Assembly (NCBI RefSeq): GCF_004011505.1
Contig: NZ_SAUN01000001.1
Coordinates: forward strand, 1,364,001-1,428,000
Reading direction: 5' to 3'
DNA: 64,000 nt
Origin: Nonomuraea polychroma
GTDB taxonomy: Bacteria > Actinomycetota > Actinomycetes > Streptosporangiales > Streptosporangiaceae
Below, piece by piece: positions 8,046-17,429 of this stretch. Made by a program: the position numbers and the translations under genes. Numbering within the stretch: position 1 is the first letter of the stretch; each line of letters begins with the position of its first letter. A model generated the notes under the pieces. That model was not told where the DNA came from, did no database searches, and was given only the letters and a program-made list of their open reading frames with translations.

Positions 8046-8995
8046 TGACGGCGTACGACCTGGTGGCCATGGGCCGGTGCGGGGTGGACATCTACCCGCT
8101 CGACCACGGCGTCGGCCTGGAGGACGTGGAGCGGTTCGCCAAGTTCCTGGGCGGCAGCGCGACCAACGTCGCGGTGGCCGCGGCCCGGTACGGCCGCCGC
8201 GCCACGATCATCACGCGCACCGGCCGCGACCCGTTCGGCCGCTACGTCCGCCGGGCACTGCGCGACTTCGGCGTCGACGACTCCTTCGCCGGTGAGGTCG
8301 ACGGCCCGCCGACACCGGTGACGTTCTGCGAGATCTTCCCCCCGGACCACTTCCCGCTGTACTTCTACCGGTATCCGACCGCGCCCGACCTCATGATCGA
8401 GCCGGATGAGGTCCCGCTGGGGGCGGTGCGCGAGGCGGGGGTCTTCTGGGCCACGGTCACGGGGTTGTCGCAGGAGCCGTCGCGCGCCGCGCACTTCGCC
8501 GCCTGGCAGGCCCGCGGCCGCCGCCCGCACACCGTGCTCGACCTCGACTACCGGCCCATGTTCTGGCCCGACCCCGGCGAGGCCGCCGCGCTGGTGGGCA
8601 AGGCGCTCCAGCACGTCACGGTCGCGGTCGGCAACCGGGAGGAGTGCGAGGTCGCCGTCGGCGAAACCGACCCGCAGCGGGCGGCGTCCGCCCTGCTGGA
8701 GCGGGGCGTGGAGCTCGCGATCGTGAAGCAGGGCCCCAAGGGGGTGCTCGCGGCGACCGCGGACGAGCGCGTCGAGGTGCCGCCCTTCCCCGTGAACGTC
8801 GTCAACGGCCTCGGCGCCGGCGACGCCTTCGGCGGCGCTCTGGTCCACGGCCTGCTCAGCGGCTGGGACCTGACCCGCGTCCTGCGCTTCGCGAACGTGG
8901 CCGGCGCCATCGTCGCCGGCCGCCTCGAATGCTCCAGTGCCATGCCGTACGAGGCCGAAGTCCTGGCCCTGCTCGAAGAGGAGAAGGGACGATGA
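8045..8995 (+). CDS. iolC: 5-dehydro-2-deoxygluconokinase
   Basis: The product is 316 aa of the PfkB/ribokinase family. The N-terminal signature FLGGSATNVAVAAARYG spans about 34-50, and the C-terminal NGLGAGDAFGG motif has the catalytic base D260. It phosphorylates 5-dehydro-2-deoxy-D-gluconate in the inositol pathway. The long N-terminal CGVDIYPLDHG stretch and the DLDYRPMFW segment are typical of IolC. It starts at ATG 8045, sharing a base with the preceding stop (TGATG). An in-frame GTG at 8042 is possible. It is translationally coupled inside the iol operon. Confidence 0.93.
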   Translation: MTAYDLVAMGRCGVDIYPLDHGVGLEDVERFAKFLGGSATNVAVAAARYGRRATIITRTGRDPFGRYVRRALRDFGVDDSFAGEVDGPPTPVTFCEIFPPDHFPLYFYRYPTAPDLMIEPDEVPLGAVREAGVFWATVTGLSQEPSRAAHFAAWQARGRRPHTVLDLDYRPMFWPDPGEAAALVGKALQHVTVAVGNREECEVAVGETDPQRAASALLERGVELAIVKQGPKGVLAATADERVEVPPFPVNVVNGLGAGDAFGGALVHGLLSGWDLTRVLRFANVAGAIVAGRLECSSAMPYEAEVLALLEEEKGR

Positions 8996-9891
8996 GCCAT
9001 ATCTCCAGCCGGCCGGGCATCGCCGAGCTGACCGAGATCCGGGTACGCCAGCCGTGGCGGATCGCCGAAGGATGGGCCGCCCGCAAGCGGCGCGACCTCG
9101 TGGGCGCGGACGGCAGGCTGCTGATCGTGGCCGCCGACCACCCGGCCCGCGGCGCGCTCGGCGTCCGCAGCGACAGCCGGGCCATGGCCTCGCGGAGCAA
9201 CCTGCTGGAACGCCTGGCGATCGCGCTGTCGCGCCCCGGCGTGGACGGTGTGCTCGGCACTCCCGACATCCTGGACGACCTGCTGCTGATGGGGGCGCTG
9301 GAGGAGAAGGTCGCGATCGGCTCGATGAACCGGGGCGGCCTGCAGGGCGCCAGCTTTGAGCTGGACGACCGCTTCACCGCCTACACCGCGGACGAGATCG
9401 CCGCCCGCGGCCTCGAGGGCGGCAAGATGCTCACCCGCATCTGCATGGACGACCCGGGCACGGTCGCCACGCTGGAGGCCAGCGGCCGGGCGGTCACCGA
9501 GCTGGCGAGCCACGGCGTCATGGCGATGGTGGAGCCGTTCCTGTCCGTCCGCCACGACGGCCGGGTGCGCAACCTGCTCGATCCGGACTCGACCATCACC
9601 TCCATCCACATCGCCGCCGCGCTCGGCGCCACCAGCCGGCACACCTGGCTGAAGCTGCCCGTGGTCGAGGACCTGGACCGCGTCATGGACGCCACCACGC
9701 TGCCGACTCTGCTGCTGGGCGGCGATCCGACCGGTCACCCCGACGAGACCTACGCCTCCTGGCAGGGGGCGCTGGACCTGCCCGCCGTGCGCGGGCTCGT
9801 CGTCGGGCGGGCGCTGCTGTTCCCGCCGGACGGGGACGTGGCCGCCGCGGTCGACATCGCCTCGGGGCTCGTTCACGGAGGTGGCTCATGA
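8992..9891 (+). CDS. Cgl0158-type (beta/alpha)8 aldolase-like protein
   Basis: The product is 299 aa, with a 4-bp ATGA overlap with iolC. It has a barrel pattern with LLIVAADHPARGALG near residue 40, then GVDGVLGTPDILDDL and a Lys-containing strand THTWLKLPVVED-like segment (HTWLKLPVVEDLDRV). This resembles class I aldolases of the DeoC/LacD type and the corynebacterial inositol-cluster protein Cgl0158. No IolJ-like class II aldolase is present, so this is the best candidate for cleaving 2-deoxy-5-keto-gluconate 6-phosphate to DHAP and malonate semialdehyde. That role is inferred from context. Confidence 0.75.
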   Translation: MSHISSRPGIAELTEIRVRQPWRIAEGWAARKRRDLVGADGRLLIVAADHPARGALGVRSDSRAMASRSNLLERLAIALSRPGVDGVLGTPDILDDLLLMGALEEKVAIGSMNRGGLQGASFELDDRFTAYTADEIAARGLEGGKMLTRICMDDPGTVATLEASGRAVTELASHGVMAMVEPFLSVRHDGRVRNLLDPDSTITSIHIAAALGATSRHTWLKLPVVEDLDRVMDATTLPTLLLGGDPTGHPDETYASWQGALDLPAVRGLVVGRALLFPPDGDVAAAVDIASGLVHGGGS

Positions 9892-10805
9892 ACGACAACG
9901 CACAGTGGGTCCTGCCGTTCGGCACGGCCGGTGAGGACGGCTTCGCGGTGTCGGTCACCGACGCCGTGCCCGGGTGGACGCACACGAGCCTGCGCGTGGC
10001 CACCTTGGCGCCGTTCGCGCGGGTGGAGCTGGACACCGGCGACAGCGAGATCATCGTGGTGCCCTTGCGGGGCGGCGCGGACGTCACGGCCGTCGACCGC
10101 GACGGGCAGCACCACAAGGTCCGGCTCACCGGGCGCGACAGCGTGTTCGCCGGCCCCACCGACGTCGCGTACGTCCCGCCGGGCGCGAGCCTCACGATCA
10201 GCGCCGGCGACCGCGAGAGCACGATCGCCCTGTGCGGCGCGACGGCGGGCAAGCGGGATGTGCCGCCGCCGTTCCGGCACGTGGCCGCGGCCGAGGTGCC
10301 CGTGGAACTGCGGGGCGCCGGCACGGCCTCGCGCGAGGTACGCAACTTCGGGGTCCCGCAGGTGCTCGACGCCGACTCGATCATCGCCTGCGAGGTGATC
10401 ACACCCGCGGGCAACTGGAGCTCCTACCCGCCGCACAAGCACGACGAGGAGCGCGACGGCGTGGAGACCGAGCTCGAGGAGATCTACTACTTCGAGGTAC
10501 GCGCCGAGCCGGGCGCCCCCGCGGGCGCGGACCCCGTCGGCTACCAGCGCGTCTACGGCACCGCCGAGCGTCCCATCGACGTGCTCGCCGAGGTCCGCAC
10601 CGGCGACGTCGTCCTCGTGCCGCACGGCTGGCACGGTCCCGCCATGGCCCCGCCCGGCTACGACCTCTACTACCTCAACGTGATGGCCGGCCCCGGCGCC
10701 ACCCGTGCCTGGCTGATCTGCGACGACCCGGCCCACGGCTGGGTGCGCCAGACGTGGACCGGCCAAGCCGTCGATCCCCGACTGCCGATGGGAGGACCCC
10801 GATGA
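9888..10805 (+). CDS. iolB: 5-deoxy-glucuronate isomerase
   Basis: The product is 305 aa, a bicupin of the usual IolB length, and starts with a 4-bp ATGA overlap. Recognisable landmarks are the N-terminal strand FGTAGEDGF and the metal-binding cupin motif SSYPPHKHDEERDG, followed by ELEEIYYFEV. The C-terminal cupin has VPHGWHGPAMAPPGYDLYYLNVMAGP, which carries the second His cluster. It converts 5-deoxy-glucuronate to 2-deoxy-5-keto-gluconate, downstream of IolD and before IolC. Start and function are well supported. Confidence 0.95.
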   Translation: MNDNAQWVLPFGTAGEDGFAVSVTDAVPGWTHTSLRVATLAPFARVELDTGDSEIIVVPLRGGADVTAVDRDGQHHKVRLTGRDSVFAGPTDVAYVPPGASLTISAGDRESTIALCGATAGKRDVPPPFRHVAAAEVPVELRGAGTASREVRNFGVPQVLDADSIIACEVITPAGNWSSYPPHKHDEERDGVETELEEIYYFEVRAEPGAPAGADPVGYQRVYGTAERPIDVLAEVRTGDVVLVPHGWHGPAMAPPGYDLYYLNVMAGPGATRAWLICDDPAHGWVRQTWTGQAVDPRLPMGGPR

Positions 10806-12817
10806 GTACATCAGGCACTGTCGCGGACTCGGCGACATCCGATGACGTCGCGGACTCGGCGACATCCGATGACGTCGCGGACTCGGCGACATCCGGCACC
10901 GTGCGCCTGACGGTGAGCCAGGCCGTCGTGCGTTTCCTGGCCGCCCAGTGGAGCGAGCGCGACGGCCACCGGCAGCGGCTGTTCGCCGGCTGTCTCGGGA
11001 TCTTCGGTCACGGCAACGTCGCCGGGCTCGGCCAGGCTCTGCTGGAGGACGAGCTGGCCGGAGGGCCGGACCGGCTGCCGTACGTGCTGGCCCGCAACGA
11101 ACAGGCGATGGTGCACACGGCCGTGGCCTACGCGCGCCACAAGGACCGCCTGCAGACCTGGGCCTGCACGGCCTCCGTCGGTCCCGGCTCGACCAACATG
11201 CTCACCGGGGCCGCGCTGGCCACCGTCAACCGGATCCCGGTGCTGCTGCTTCCCTCGGGCACCTTCGCCACCCGGGTGTCGGGGCCGGTGCTGCAGGAGC
11301 TGGAGGCGCCGTACGCGGCGGACGTCACCGTCAACGACGCCTTCCGCCCGCTGTCGCGCTTCTTCGACCGGATCAACCGGCCCGAGCAGCTGCCCTCGGC
11401 GCTGCTGGCCGCCATGCGGGTGCTGACCGACCCGGCCGAGACCGGTGCGGTGACGATCGCGCTGCCGCAGGACGTGCAGGCCGAGGCGTACGACTGGCCG
11501 GTGGAGCTGTTCGAGCGGCGCGTCTGGCGGGTGGGCAGGCCGCTGCCCGAGGCCGCCGACATCGCCGATGCCGCCGCGCTCGTCTCCGCGGCCAGGAGGC
11601 CGTTCGTCGTGGCCGGCGGGGGAGTGCACTACTCCGGCGCCGAGGACGCCCTGCGCGAGTTCTGCGAGGCGACCGGCATTCCGGTCGGCGAGAGCCAGGC
11701 AGGCAAGGGCTCGCTGCCGCACGGGCACCCGCAGGCGATGGGCGCCGTCGGCTCGACCGGCACCACCGCCGCCAACGCCCTGGCGAGGGAGGCCGACCTG
11801 GTCATCGGGATCGGCACCCGCTACAGCGACTTCACCACCGCCTCGCGCACCGCCTTCCAGAACCCGGACGTGCGCTTCGTCAACATCAACGTCGCCCGCC
11901 TGGACACCGGTAAGCTCGCGGGCCTGCAGGTCGTGGCCGACGCCCGCGAGGCCCTGGCCGCGCTGACCGCGGCGCTGGACGGATACCAGGTGGAGCCGTC
12001 CTACCGCGAGCGGCAGGCCGCGTTGTGGAGCGAGTGGGACGCCCGGGTGGAGTCGGCCTACAATCCGCCGGCGCAGGTGGCCGATGCGCTCGCCGACGGG
12101 GTGCTCACTCAGGGCGCCGTGCTCGGCTGCGTCAACGAGCTGTCCGACCCGCGGGACGTGGTGGTGTGCGCGGCCGGGTCCATGCCGGGCGACCTGCACA
12201 AACTGTGGCGGGTCCGGAACCGCAAGGCCTACCACGTCGAGTACGGCTACTCGTGCATGGGCTACGAGATCCCCGGCGGCCTCGGCGTCCGGATGGCCGA
12301 CCCGGACCGGGACGTCTTCGTCATGGTGGGCGACGGCTCGTACCTGATGATGCCGGGCGAGCTGGTTACCGCCGTCCAGGAACGCGTCAAGATCATCGTG
12401 GTGCTGGTCCAGAACCACGGCTTCCACTCCATCGGCTCGTTGTCCGAGGCGCTCGGATCCCAGCGGTTCGGCACCAGCTACCGCTTCCGCGACCAGGCCT
12501 CCGGCCGGCTCGACGGAGACCGGCTGCCGATCGATCTGGCCGCCAACGCCCGCAGCCTCGGCGCGACCGTGATCGAGGTACGCGACCGCGAGGGCCTCGT
12601 ACAGGCGATCAAGGACGCCAAGGCCGCGCCGGCCGACGGCGGCCCGGTCGTCATCCACGTGGAGACCGACCCGACGGTGCACGCCCCGGACAGCGAGTCC
12701 TGGTGGGACGTACCGGTCAGCCAGGTCAGCCGCCTCGACACCACGCGCCGTGCCTACGAGGAGTACACGGCGCACAAGGCCGCGCAGCGCCCGCACGTAC
12801 GCGGCCTGCCCCACTGA
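10802..12817 (+). CDS. iolD: 3D-trihydroxycyclohexane-1,2-dione hydrolase
   Basis: The product is 671 aa, a thiamine-diphosphate enzyme of the acetolactate synthase superfamily. The family start TVRLTVSQAVVRFL appears only at about residue 33. The TPP-proximal Glu is in LARNEQAMVHTAVAYA (about residue 99). The TPP/Mg motif begins GDGSYLMMPGE (about 510) and ends in VLVQN. It opens the inositol ring product to 5-deoxy-glucuronate. ATG 10802 overlaps the iolB stop (ATGA), so this start is likely. It adds a low-complexity N-terminus built of VADSATSDD repeats, which is not normal for IolD. GTG 10901 would remove it but lacks a ribosome site. Confidence 0.93.
   Translation: MSTSGTVADSATSDDVADSATSDDVADSATSGTVRLTVSQAVVRFLAAQWSERDGHRQRLFAGCLGIFGHGNVAGLGQALLEDELAGGPDRLPYVLARNEQAMVHTAVAYARHKDRLQTWACTASVGPGSTNMLTGAALATVNRIPVLLLPSGTFATRVSGPVLQELEAPYAADVTVNDAFRPLSRFFDRINRPEQLPSALLAAMRVLTDPAETGAVTIALPQDVQAEAYDWPVELFERRVWRVGRPLPEAADIADAAALVSAARRPFVVAGGGVHYSGAEDALREFCEATGIPVGESQAGKGSLPHGHPQAMGAVGSTGTTAANALAREADLVIGIGTRYSDFTTASRTAFQNPDVRFVNINVARLDTGKLAGLQVVADAREALAALTAALDGYQVEPSYRERQAALWSEWDARVESAYNPPAQVADALADGVLTQGAVLGCVNELSDPRDVVVCAAGSMPGDLHKLWRVRNRKAYHVEYGYSCMGYEIPGGLGVRMADPDRDVFVMVGDGSYLMMPGELVTAVQERVKIIVVLVQNHGFHSIGSLSEALGSQRFGTSYRFRDQASGRLDGDRLPIDLAANARSLGATVIEVRDREGLVQAIKDAKAAPADGGPVVIHVETDPTVHAPDSESWWDVPVSQVSRLDTTRRAYEEYTAHKAAQRPHVRGLPH
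10820..10899 (+). repeat. 27-bp minisatellite at the 5' end of iolD
   Basis: Three tandem 27-bp units start at 10820, 10847 and 10874. The first two are identical, and the third differs only in its last few bases. They encode VADSATSDD, VADSATSDD and VADSATSGT, in frame ahead of the conserved enzyme. Near-identity points to recent duplication. Confidence 0.9.
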
Positions 12818-12943
12818 CGATCCCGCACTGGGGGGTGCGGGGACGAGGCCGCCGGCGCCGTCGGCGGCGCATGACACCCGAATAGCACCAAACCACCCCC
12901 GATCCGCCCCATCCAGGGCGCGGAGACCGAAAGGCAGATAACA

Positions 12944-13933
12944 GTGGCCCGTAGCTCAAGAATCGCCGTGCTGGCGACCAGTGGCATGATGGCACTCGCG
13001 TTGACGGCGTGCAGTTCCAGCGGAGGCAAGCAGACCACCGAAGCGGCCTCCGCACCCGCCTCCGCCGCCGGCACACCGACGATGACGGTCGCTTTCATCA
13101 CGCACGCGGCGCCCGGCGACACCTTCTGGGACCTGGTGCGCAAGGGCGCGGAGGCCGCGGCCGCCAAGGGCAACATCAAACTGGAGTACCAGGCGGATCC
13201 GGACGGCGCCAACCAGGCCAACCTCGTCCAGACGGCCATCGACAAGAAAGTCGACGGCATCGCGGTCACCCTGGCCAAGCCCGACGCCATGAAGGCCAAT
13301 GTCGAGAAGGCCCTCAAGGGCGGCGTCCCGGTCGTCGCGCTGAACGGCGGCATCGACCAGTGGAAGAGCATGGGTGTCCTCGAATACTTCGGCCAGGACG
13401 AGAAGATCGCCGGTGAGGCGGCCGGCGCGCGACTGAAGCAGGACGGCGCGAAGAAGGCGCTCTGCGTCATCCAGGAGCAGGGCCACGTCGGACTCGAAGC
13501 CCGGTGCGACGGCACGAAGGCATCCTTCCCCGACACAGAGAAGATCTACGTCACCGGCACCGACATGCCGAGCGTGCAGGCCGCCATCACCTCCAAGCTC
13601 CAGCAGGACTCCAGCATCGACCGCGTGCTGACCCTCGGGGCGCCGTTCGCGCTGACCGCCGTCAAGTCCGTCAAGGACGCCAGCAGCTCGGCCAAGGTCG
13701 TCACCTTCGACACCAACAAAGAGCTCGTGACCGCCATCAAGAACGGCCAGGTGGAGTGGGCGGTCGACCAGCAGCCCTTCCTGCAGGGCTACCTCGCGGT
13801 CGACAGCCTGTGGCTCTACAAGACCAACGGCAACGTCATCGGCGGCGGTCAGGCGACCCTGACCGGTCCGGCGTTCATCGACAAGACCAACGTCGCCGCG
13901 GTGGAGCAGTTCGCCGCGAGCGGCACGAGGTGA
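12944..13933 (+). CDS. ABC sugar-binding lipoprotein (RbsB type)
   Basis: The product is 329 aa from GTG 12944, with GAAAGG 11 bp upstream. It has a lipoprotein signal with lipobox ALTAC (acylated C23) and an Ala/Ser linker. A type 1 periplasmic-binding fold follows (MTVAFITHAAPGDTFWDLVRKG ... DGIAVTLAKPDAM). It should capture the inositol for the permease and ATPase that follow. A 126-bp gap after iolD contains a GC-rich hairpin, so there may be partial uncoupling from the upstream genes. Flanking by iolD and iolA supports an inositol substrate. Confidence 0.88.
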   Translation: MARSSRIAVLATSGMMALALTACSSSGGKQTTEAASAPASAAGTPTMTVAFITHAAPGDTFWDLVRKGAEAAAAKGNIKLEYQADPDGANQANLVQTAIDKKVDGIAVTLAKPDAMKANVEKALKGGVPVVALNGGIDQWKSMGVLEYFGQDEKIAGEAAGARLKQDGAKKALCVIQEQGHVGLEARCDGTKASFPDTEKIYVTGTDMPSVQAAITSKLQQDSSIDRVLTLGAPFALTAVKSVKDASSSAKVVTFDTNKELVTAIKNGQVEWAVDQQPFLQGYLAVDSLWLYKTNGNVIGGGQATLTGPAFIDKTNVAAVEQFAASGTR

Positions 13934-13939
13934 GGTGAC

Positions 13940-14995
13940 ATGACTGCTGCGGTTACCGAGCCGGGCAGAGCGGAGGCGGCCCTGGACGACCGGGTCGCCA
14001 CCCGTTCGCTCGCCGTACGGATGCTGAGACGGCCCGAGATCGGGTCGCTCGTCGGCGCGATCGTGATCTTCGCTCTCTTCATGCTGGTGGCGGTGCCCTT
14101 CCGTAACGTCGCCAACATCGGCACGATCCTCTACGGCGCCTCCGCCATCGGCATCATGGCCGTCCCCGTGGCGCTCCTCATGATCGGCGGCGAGTTCGAC
14201 CTGTCCGCGGGCGTCGCGGTGACCACCGCCGGGCTGTCGGCGTCGCTGCTCGCCTGGAACTTCGGCCTCAACGTGTGGGTGGGCGTCATCCTGGCGCTCG
14301 CCCTGGCCCTGGGCGTCGGCGCGTTCAACGGCTGGCTGCTGTTCAAAACCGGGCTGCCGAGCTTCCTCGTCACGCTCGGCACGTTCTTCGTCCTGCAGGG
14401 CGTCAACCTCGGCGTCACGCGGCTGCTCACCGGCAACGTCGCCACGGCCGACATCAGCGACATGGACGGCTTCACCAGCGCGCAGGCGGTGTTCGGGTCC
14501 GAGATCGCGCTCGGGCCGGTCACCCTGAAGGTCACCGTGCTGTACTGGGTGGTGCTGACCGTCGTCGCGGCCCACGTCCTGCTGCGCAGGCAGGTGGGCA
14601 ACTGGATCTTCGCGGTCGGCGGGGACGCCGCGGCCGCGCGGGCGATCGGCGTCCCGGTACGCGCGACGAAGATCGGCCTGTTCATGGCCGTGGGCTTCTG
14701 CGCCTGGCTGTCCGGCATGCACCTGCTGTTCCAGTTCAACACGGTCCAGTCGGGCGAGGGAGTCGGCAAGGAGTTCATCTTCATCATCGCCGCGGTGATC
14801 GGCGGCTGCCTGCTCACCGGCGGCTACGGGTCGGTGGTCGGCGCCTCGATCGGCGCGTTGATCTTCGGGATGACGCAGCTGGGCATCAACTACGCCGGCT
14901 GGAACCCCGACTGGTTCAAGGCGTTCCTCGGCGTGATGTTGCTGCTGGCGACCATCGTGAACGTGTACGTCAAGAGGAAGGCGGACCTTCGATGA
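13940..14995 (+). CDS. ABC sugar permease (RbsC type)
   Basis: The product is 351 aa with about ten hydrophobic segments. The family motif ALLMIGGEFDLSAGVAV follows the second segment, and the cytoplasmic loop AVGGDAAAARAIGVPVRATK is the ATPase contact (EAA-like) region. It begins 6 bp after the binding-protein gene and ends in a 4-bp overlap with the ATPase gene. A cytoplasmic N-terminal extension of about 30 residues is basic and acidic mixed. It forms the membrane channel of the inositol-type importer. Confidence 0.9.
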   Translation: MTAAVTEPGRAEAALDDRVATRSLAVRMLRRPEIGSLVGAIVIFALFMLVAVPFRNVANIGTILYGASAIGIMAVPVALLMIGGEFDLSAGVAVTTAGLSASLLAWNFGLNVWVGVILALALALGVGAFNGWLLFKTGLPSFLVTLGTFFVLQGVNLGVTRLLTGNVATADISDMDGFTSAQAVFGSEIALGPVTLKVTVLYWVVLTVVAAHVLLRRQVGNWIFAVGGDAAAARAIGVPVRATKIGLFMAVGFCAWLSGMHLLFQFNTVQSGEGVGKEFIFIIAAVIGGCLLTGGYGSVVGASIGALIFGMTQLGINYAGWNPDWFKAFLGVMLLLATIVNVYVKRKADLR

Positions 14996-15861
14996 GCGCT
15001 CCGATCCTCGAGCTCGACGACGTCGGCAAGAGCTACGGCAACGTCCACGCGCTGCGCGGGTGCAGCCTGCGGGTCCGGCAGGGCGAGGTCACCTGCGTGC
15101 TCGGCGACAACGGCGCGGGAAAGTCGACCCTCATCAAGATCATCTCCGGCCTGCACGACCACAGCGAAGGCGTCATGAAGGTCGACGGGGAGGCCACCAG
15201 GTTCGGCTCCCCGCGCGAGGCCCAGACCGGCGGCATCGCCACGGTGTACCAGGACCTCGCGCTCGCGCCCCTCATGTCGGTGTGGCGGAACTTCTTCCTC
15301 GGCAACGAGATCCGCACGGGGCTCCTGCGCGTCCTCGACATCGAGCGCATGAAGCAGATCTGCCACGACGAGCTGGCCAAGATGGGGGTGGTCATCCCCG
15401 ATCTGGACCGGCCGGTGGGCGGACTGTCCGGCGGCCAGCGCCAGTGCATCGCCATCGCGCGCGCCATCTATTTCGGCGCGAGGGTGATCATCCTGGACGA
15501 GCCGACCGCCGCCCTCGGCGTCAAGCAGTCCGGCGTCGTCCTGAAGTACATCGTCAAAGCCCGTGACGCCGGTCTCGGCGTCATCTTCATCACGCACAAC
15601 CCGCACCATGCCTACCTGGTCGGCAATCACTTCGTGATTCTCAAGCTGGGCCGCGTCGTGCTCGACGCGCACCGCGACGAGCTGACCCTTCAGCAGCTGA
15701 CCGCGGAGATGGCCGGCGGCCAGGAGCTCGAGGAGCTCAGCCACGAGTTGCGCGGAGCGGAGCCGGGCAAGGTCGCCGCACCCGCCGCGGTGCCGCACGG
15801 GCAGGTGCAGGCGCCCGAGCTCGGCCCCGGCGACCGCGCCACAGATCCGGAAGGACGATGA
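14992..15861 (+). CDS. ABC sugar importer ATPase, single domain
   Basis: The product is 289 aa. It carries Walker A GDNGAGKST (about 38-46), the Q-loop YQDLAL, signature LSGGQRQ, Walker B VIILDEP and switch His in FITHNPHH. It has one nucleotide-binding domain, whereas classical RbsA/XylG ATPases are tandem fusions. It would work as a homodimer with the permease at 13940. The final ~40 residues are a Pro/Gly/Ala-rich tail. Its stop overlaps iolA by ATGA. Confidence 0.9.
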   Translation: MSAPILELDDVGKSYGNVHALRGCSLRVRQGEVTCVLGDNGAGKSTLIKIISGLHDHSEGVMKVDGEATRFGSPREAQTGGIATVYQDLALAPLMSVWRNFFLGNEIRTGLLRVLDIERMKQICHDELAKMGVVIPDLDRPVGGLSGGQRQCIAIARAIYFGARVIILDEPTAALGVKQSGVVLKYIVKARDAGLGVIFITHNPHHAYLVGNHFVILKLGRVVLDAHRDELTLQQLTAEMAGGQELEELSHELRGAEPGKVAAPAAVPHGQVQAPELGPGDRATDPEGR

Positions 15862-17360
15862 GTACGTTGACCACCCGCATCACCCACCTCATCGGCGGCC
15901 GCCCGTGGGAGGGCGCTGCCGAGCGCACCGGCGACGTGCGCAACCCGGCGACGGGGGCCGTCACCGGCCGCGTCGACTTCGCCTCCACTTCGCTCGTCGG
16001 CCAGGCCGTCGCGACGGCGCGGGCGGCCTGGCCCGGCTGGGCGGGCACCTCGCTCGCCAAGCGCTCCCAGGTGCTGTTCGCCTTCCGCGAGCTGCTGAAC
16101 GCGCGCAAGCACGAGATCGCCGCGCTGATCACCGCCGAGCACGGCAAGGTCCTCGACGACGCGCTCGGCGAGGTCACCCGGGGGCTCGAGGTCGCCGAAT
16201 TCGCCTGCGGCATCCCGCACCTGCTCAAGGGCGGGTTCACCGAGAACGCCTCCACCAAGGTCGACGTGTACTCCATCCGGCAGCCGCTCGGCGTCGTGGC
16301 CGTGATCTCGCCGTTCAACTTCCCGGCCATGGTCCCGCTGTGGTTCATCCCGGTCGCCATCGCCTGCGGCAACGCGGTGATACTCAAGCCCAGCGAGAAG
16401 GATCCCTCGGCGGCGCTCGCCGTGGCCCGCCTGTGGACCGAGGCCGGCCTGCCCGACGGGATCATGAACGTCGTGCACGGCGACAAGGAGGCCGTGGACG
16501 CGCTGCTCACCCACCCCGACGTACGGGCCGTCTCCTTCGTCGGCTCCACCCCGATCGCCAAGTACGTCTACGAGACCGGCACCGCCCACGGCAAGCGGGT
16601 CCAGGCGCTCGGCGGCGCCAAGAACCACATGCTCGTCCTGCCCGACGCCGACCTCGACCTGGCCGCCGATGCCGCGGTCAACGCCGGCTTCGGCTCGGCG
16701 GGCGAGCGGTGCATGGCGATCTCGGCGCTCCTCGCGGTCGACACCGTCGCCGACGAGCTCGTCGAGAAGATCAAGGACCGCATGAGCAAGCTGCGTACCG
16801 GCGACGGCACTCGCGGCTGCGACATGGGCCCGCTGGTCACCGGCCAGCACCGCGACAAGGTGGCAGGGTACGTCGAGGCGGGAGCCGCGGAGGGGGCGGC
16901 TCTCGTCGTCGACGGCCGGGAGGGGGACTTCGACGGCGGTGAGGACGGCTTCTGGCTCGGTCCCACCCTGTTCGACCACGTCACGCCGGACATGTCCATC
17001 TACCGCGACGAGATCTTCGGCCCTGTGCTGTCCGTCGTGCGGGTGCAGTCGTACGACGAGGGGCTCGACCTCATCAACGCCAACCCGTACGGCAACGGCA
17101 CCGCCATCTTCACCAACGACGGCGGGGCGGCGCGCCGCTTCCAGAACGAGGTGGAGGTCGGGATGGTCGGCATCAACGTGCCGATTCCGGTGCCGGTGGC
17201 GTACTACTCCTTCGGCGGCTGGAAGAGCAGCCTGTTCGGTGACACCCACGCCCACGGCACCGAGGGCGTGCACTTCTTCACCCGCGGCAAGGTCGTGACC
17301 TCCCGCTGGCTCGACCCGTCGCACGGCGGCCTCAACCTCGGGTTCCCGCAGAACGACTGA
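15858..17360 (+). CDS. iolA: (Methyl)malonate-semialdehyde dehydrogenase, CoA-acylating
   Basis: The product is 500 aa of the aldehyde dehydrogenase superfamily. SPFNFPAMVPLW (151-162) and FVGSTPIAKYVY mark the NAD site, and GSAGERCMAIS carries the catalytic C285. The Arg/Asn pattern and the C-terminal SSLFGDTHAHGTEGVHFFT are typical of MmsA/IolA. It converts malonate semialdehyde to acetyl-CoA and CO2, the last step of inositol breakdown, and may also act on valine-derived methylmalonate semialdehyde. It is the last gene of the first operon. Confidence 0.94.
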   Translation: MSTLTTRITHLIGGRPWEGAAERTGDVRNPATGAVTGRVDFASTSLVGQAVATARAAWPGWAGTSLAKRSQVLFAFRELLNARKHEIAALITAEHGKVLDDALGEVTRGLEVAEFACGIPHLLKGGFTENASTKVDVYSIRQPLGVVAVISPFNFPAMVPLWFIPVAIACGNAVILKPSEKDPSAALAVARLWTEAGLPDGIMNVVHGDKEAVDALLTHPDVRAVSFVGSTPIAKYVYETGTAHGKRVQALGGAKNHMLVLPDADLDLAADAAVNAGFGSAGERCMAISALLAVDTVADELVEKIKDRMSKLRTGDGTRGCDMGPLVTGQHRDKVAGYVEAGAAEGAALVVDGREGDFDGGEDGFWLGPTLFDHVTPDMSIYRDEIFGPVLSVVRVQSYDEGLDLINANPYGNGTAIFTNDGGAARRFQNEVEVGMVGINVPIPVPVAYYSFGGWKSSLFGDTHAHGTEGVHFFTRGKVVTSRWLDPSHGGLNLGFPQND

Positions 17361-17429
17361 CGGCGGTGCTCACGCGCCGCGGCGGGGGAATGCCGCTGCG
17401 GCGTCGAGCGCCGTCTGGCTGCGGCTTGT

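Noticed and set aside
12818..12943. Hairpin-rich gap after iolD as an operon end
   Set aside because: The GC-rich hairpin has no T run, and the next genes (importer and iolA) belong to the same pathway and strand, so readthrough is more likely.
15690..17324. A 544-codon minus-strand frame
   Set aside because: Antisense to iolA and the end of the ATPase gene; no motif and low-complexity composition.
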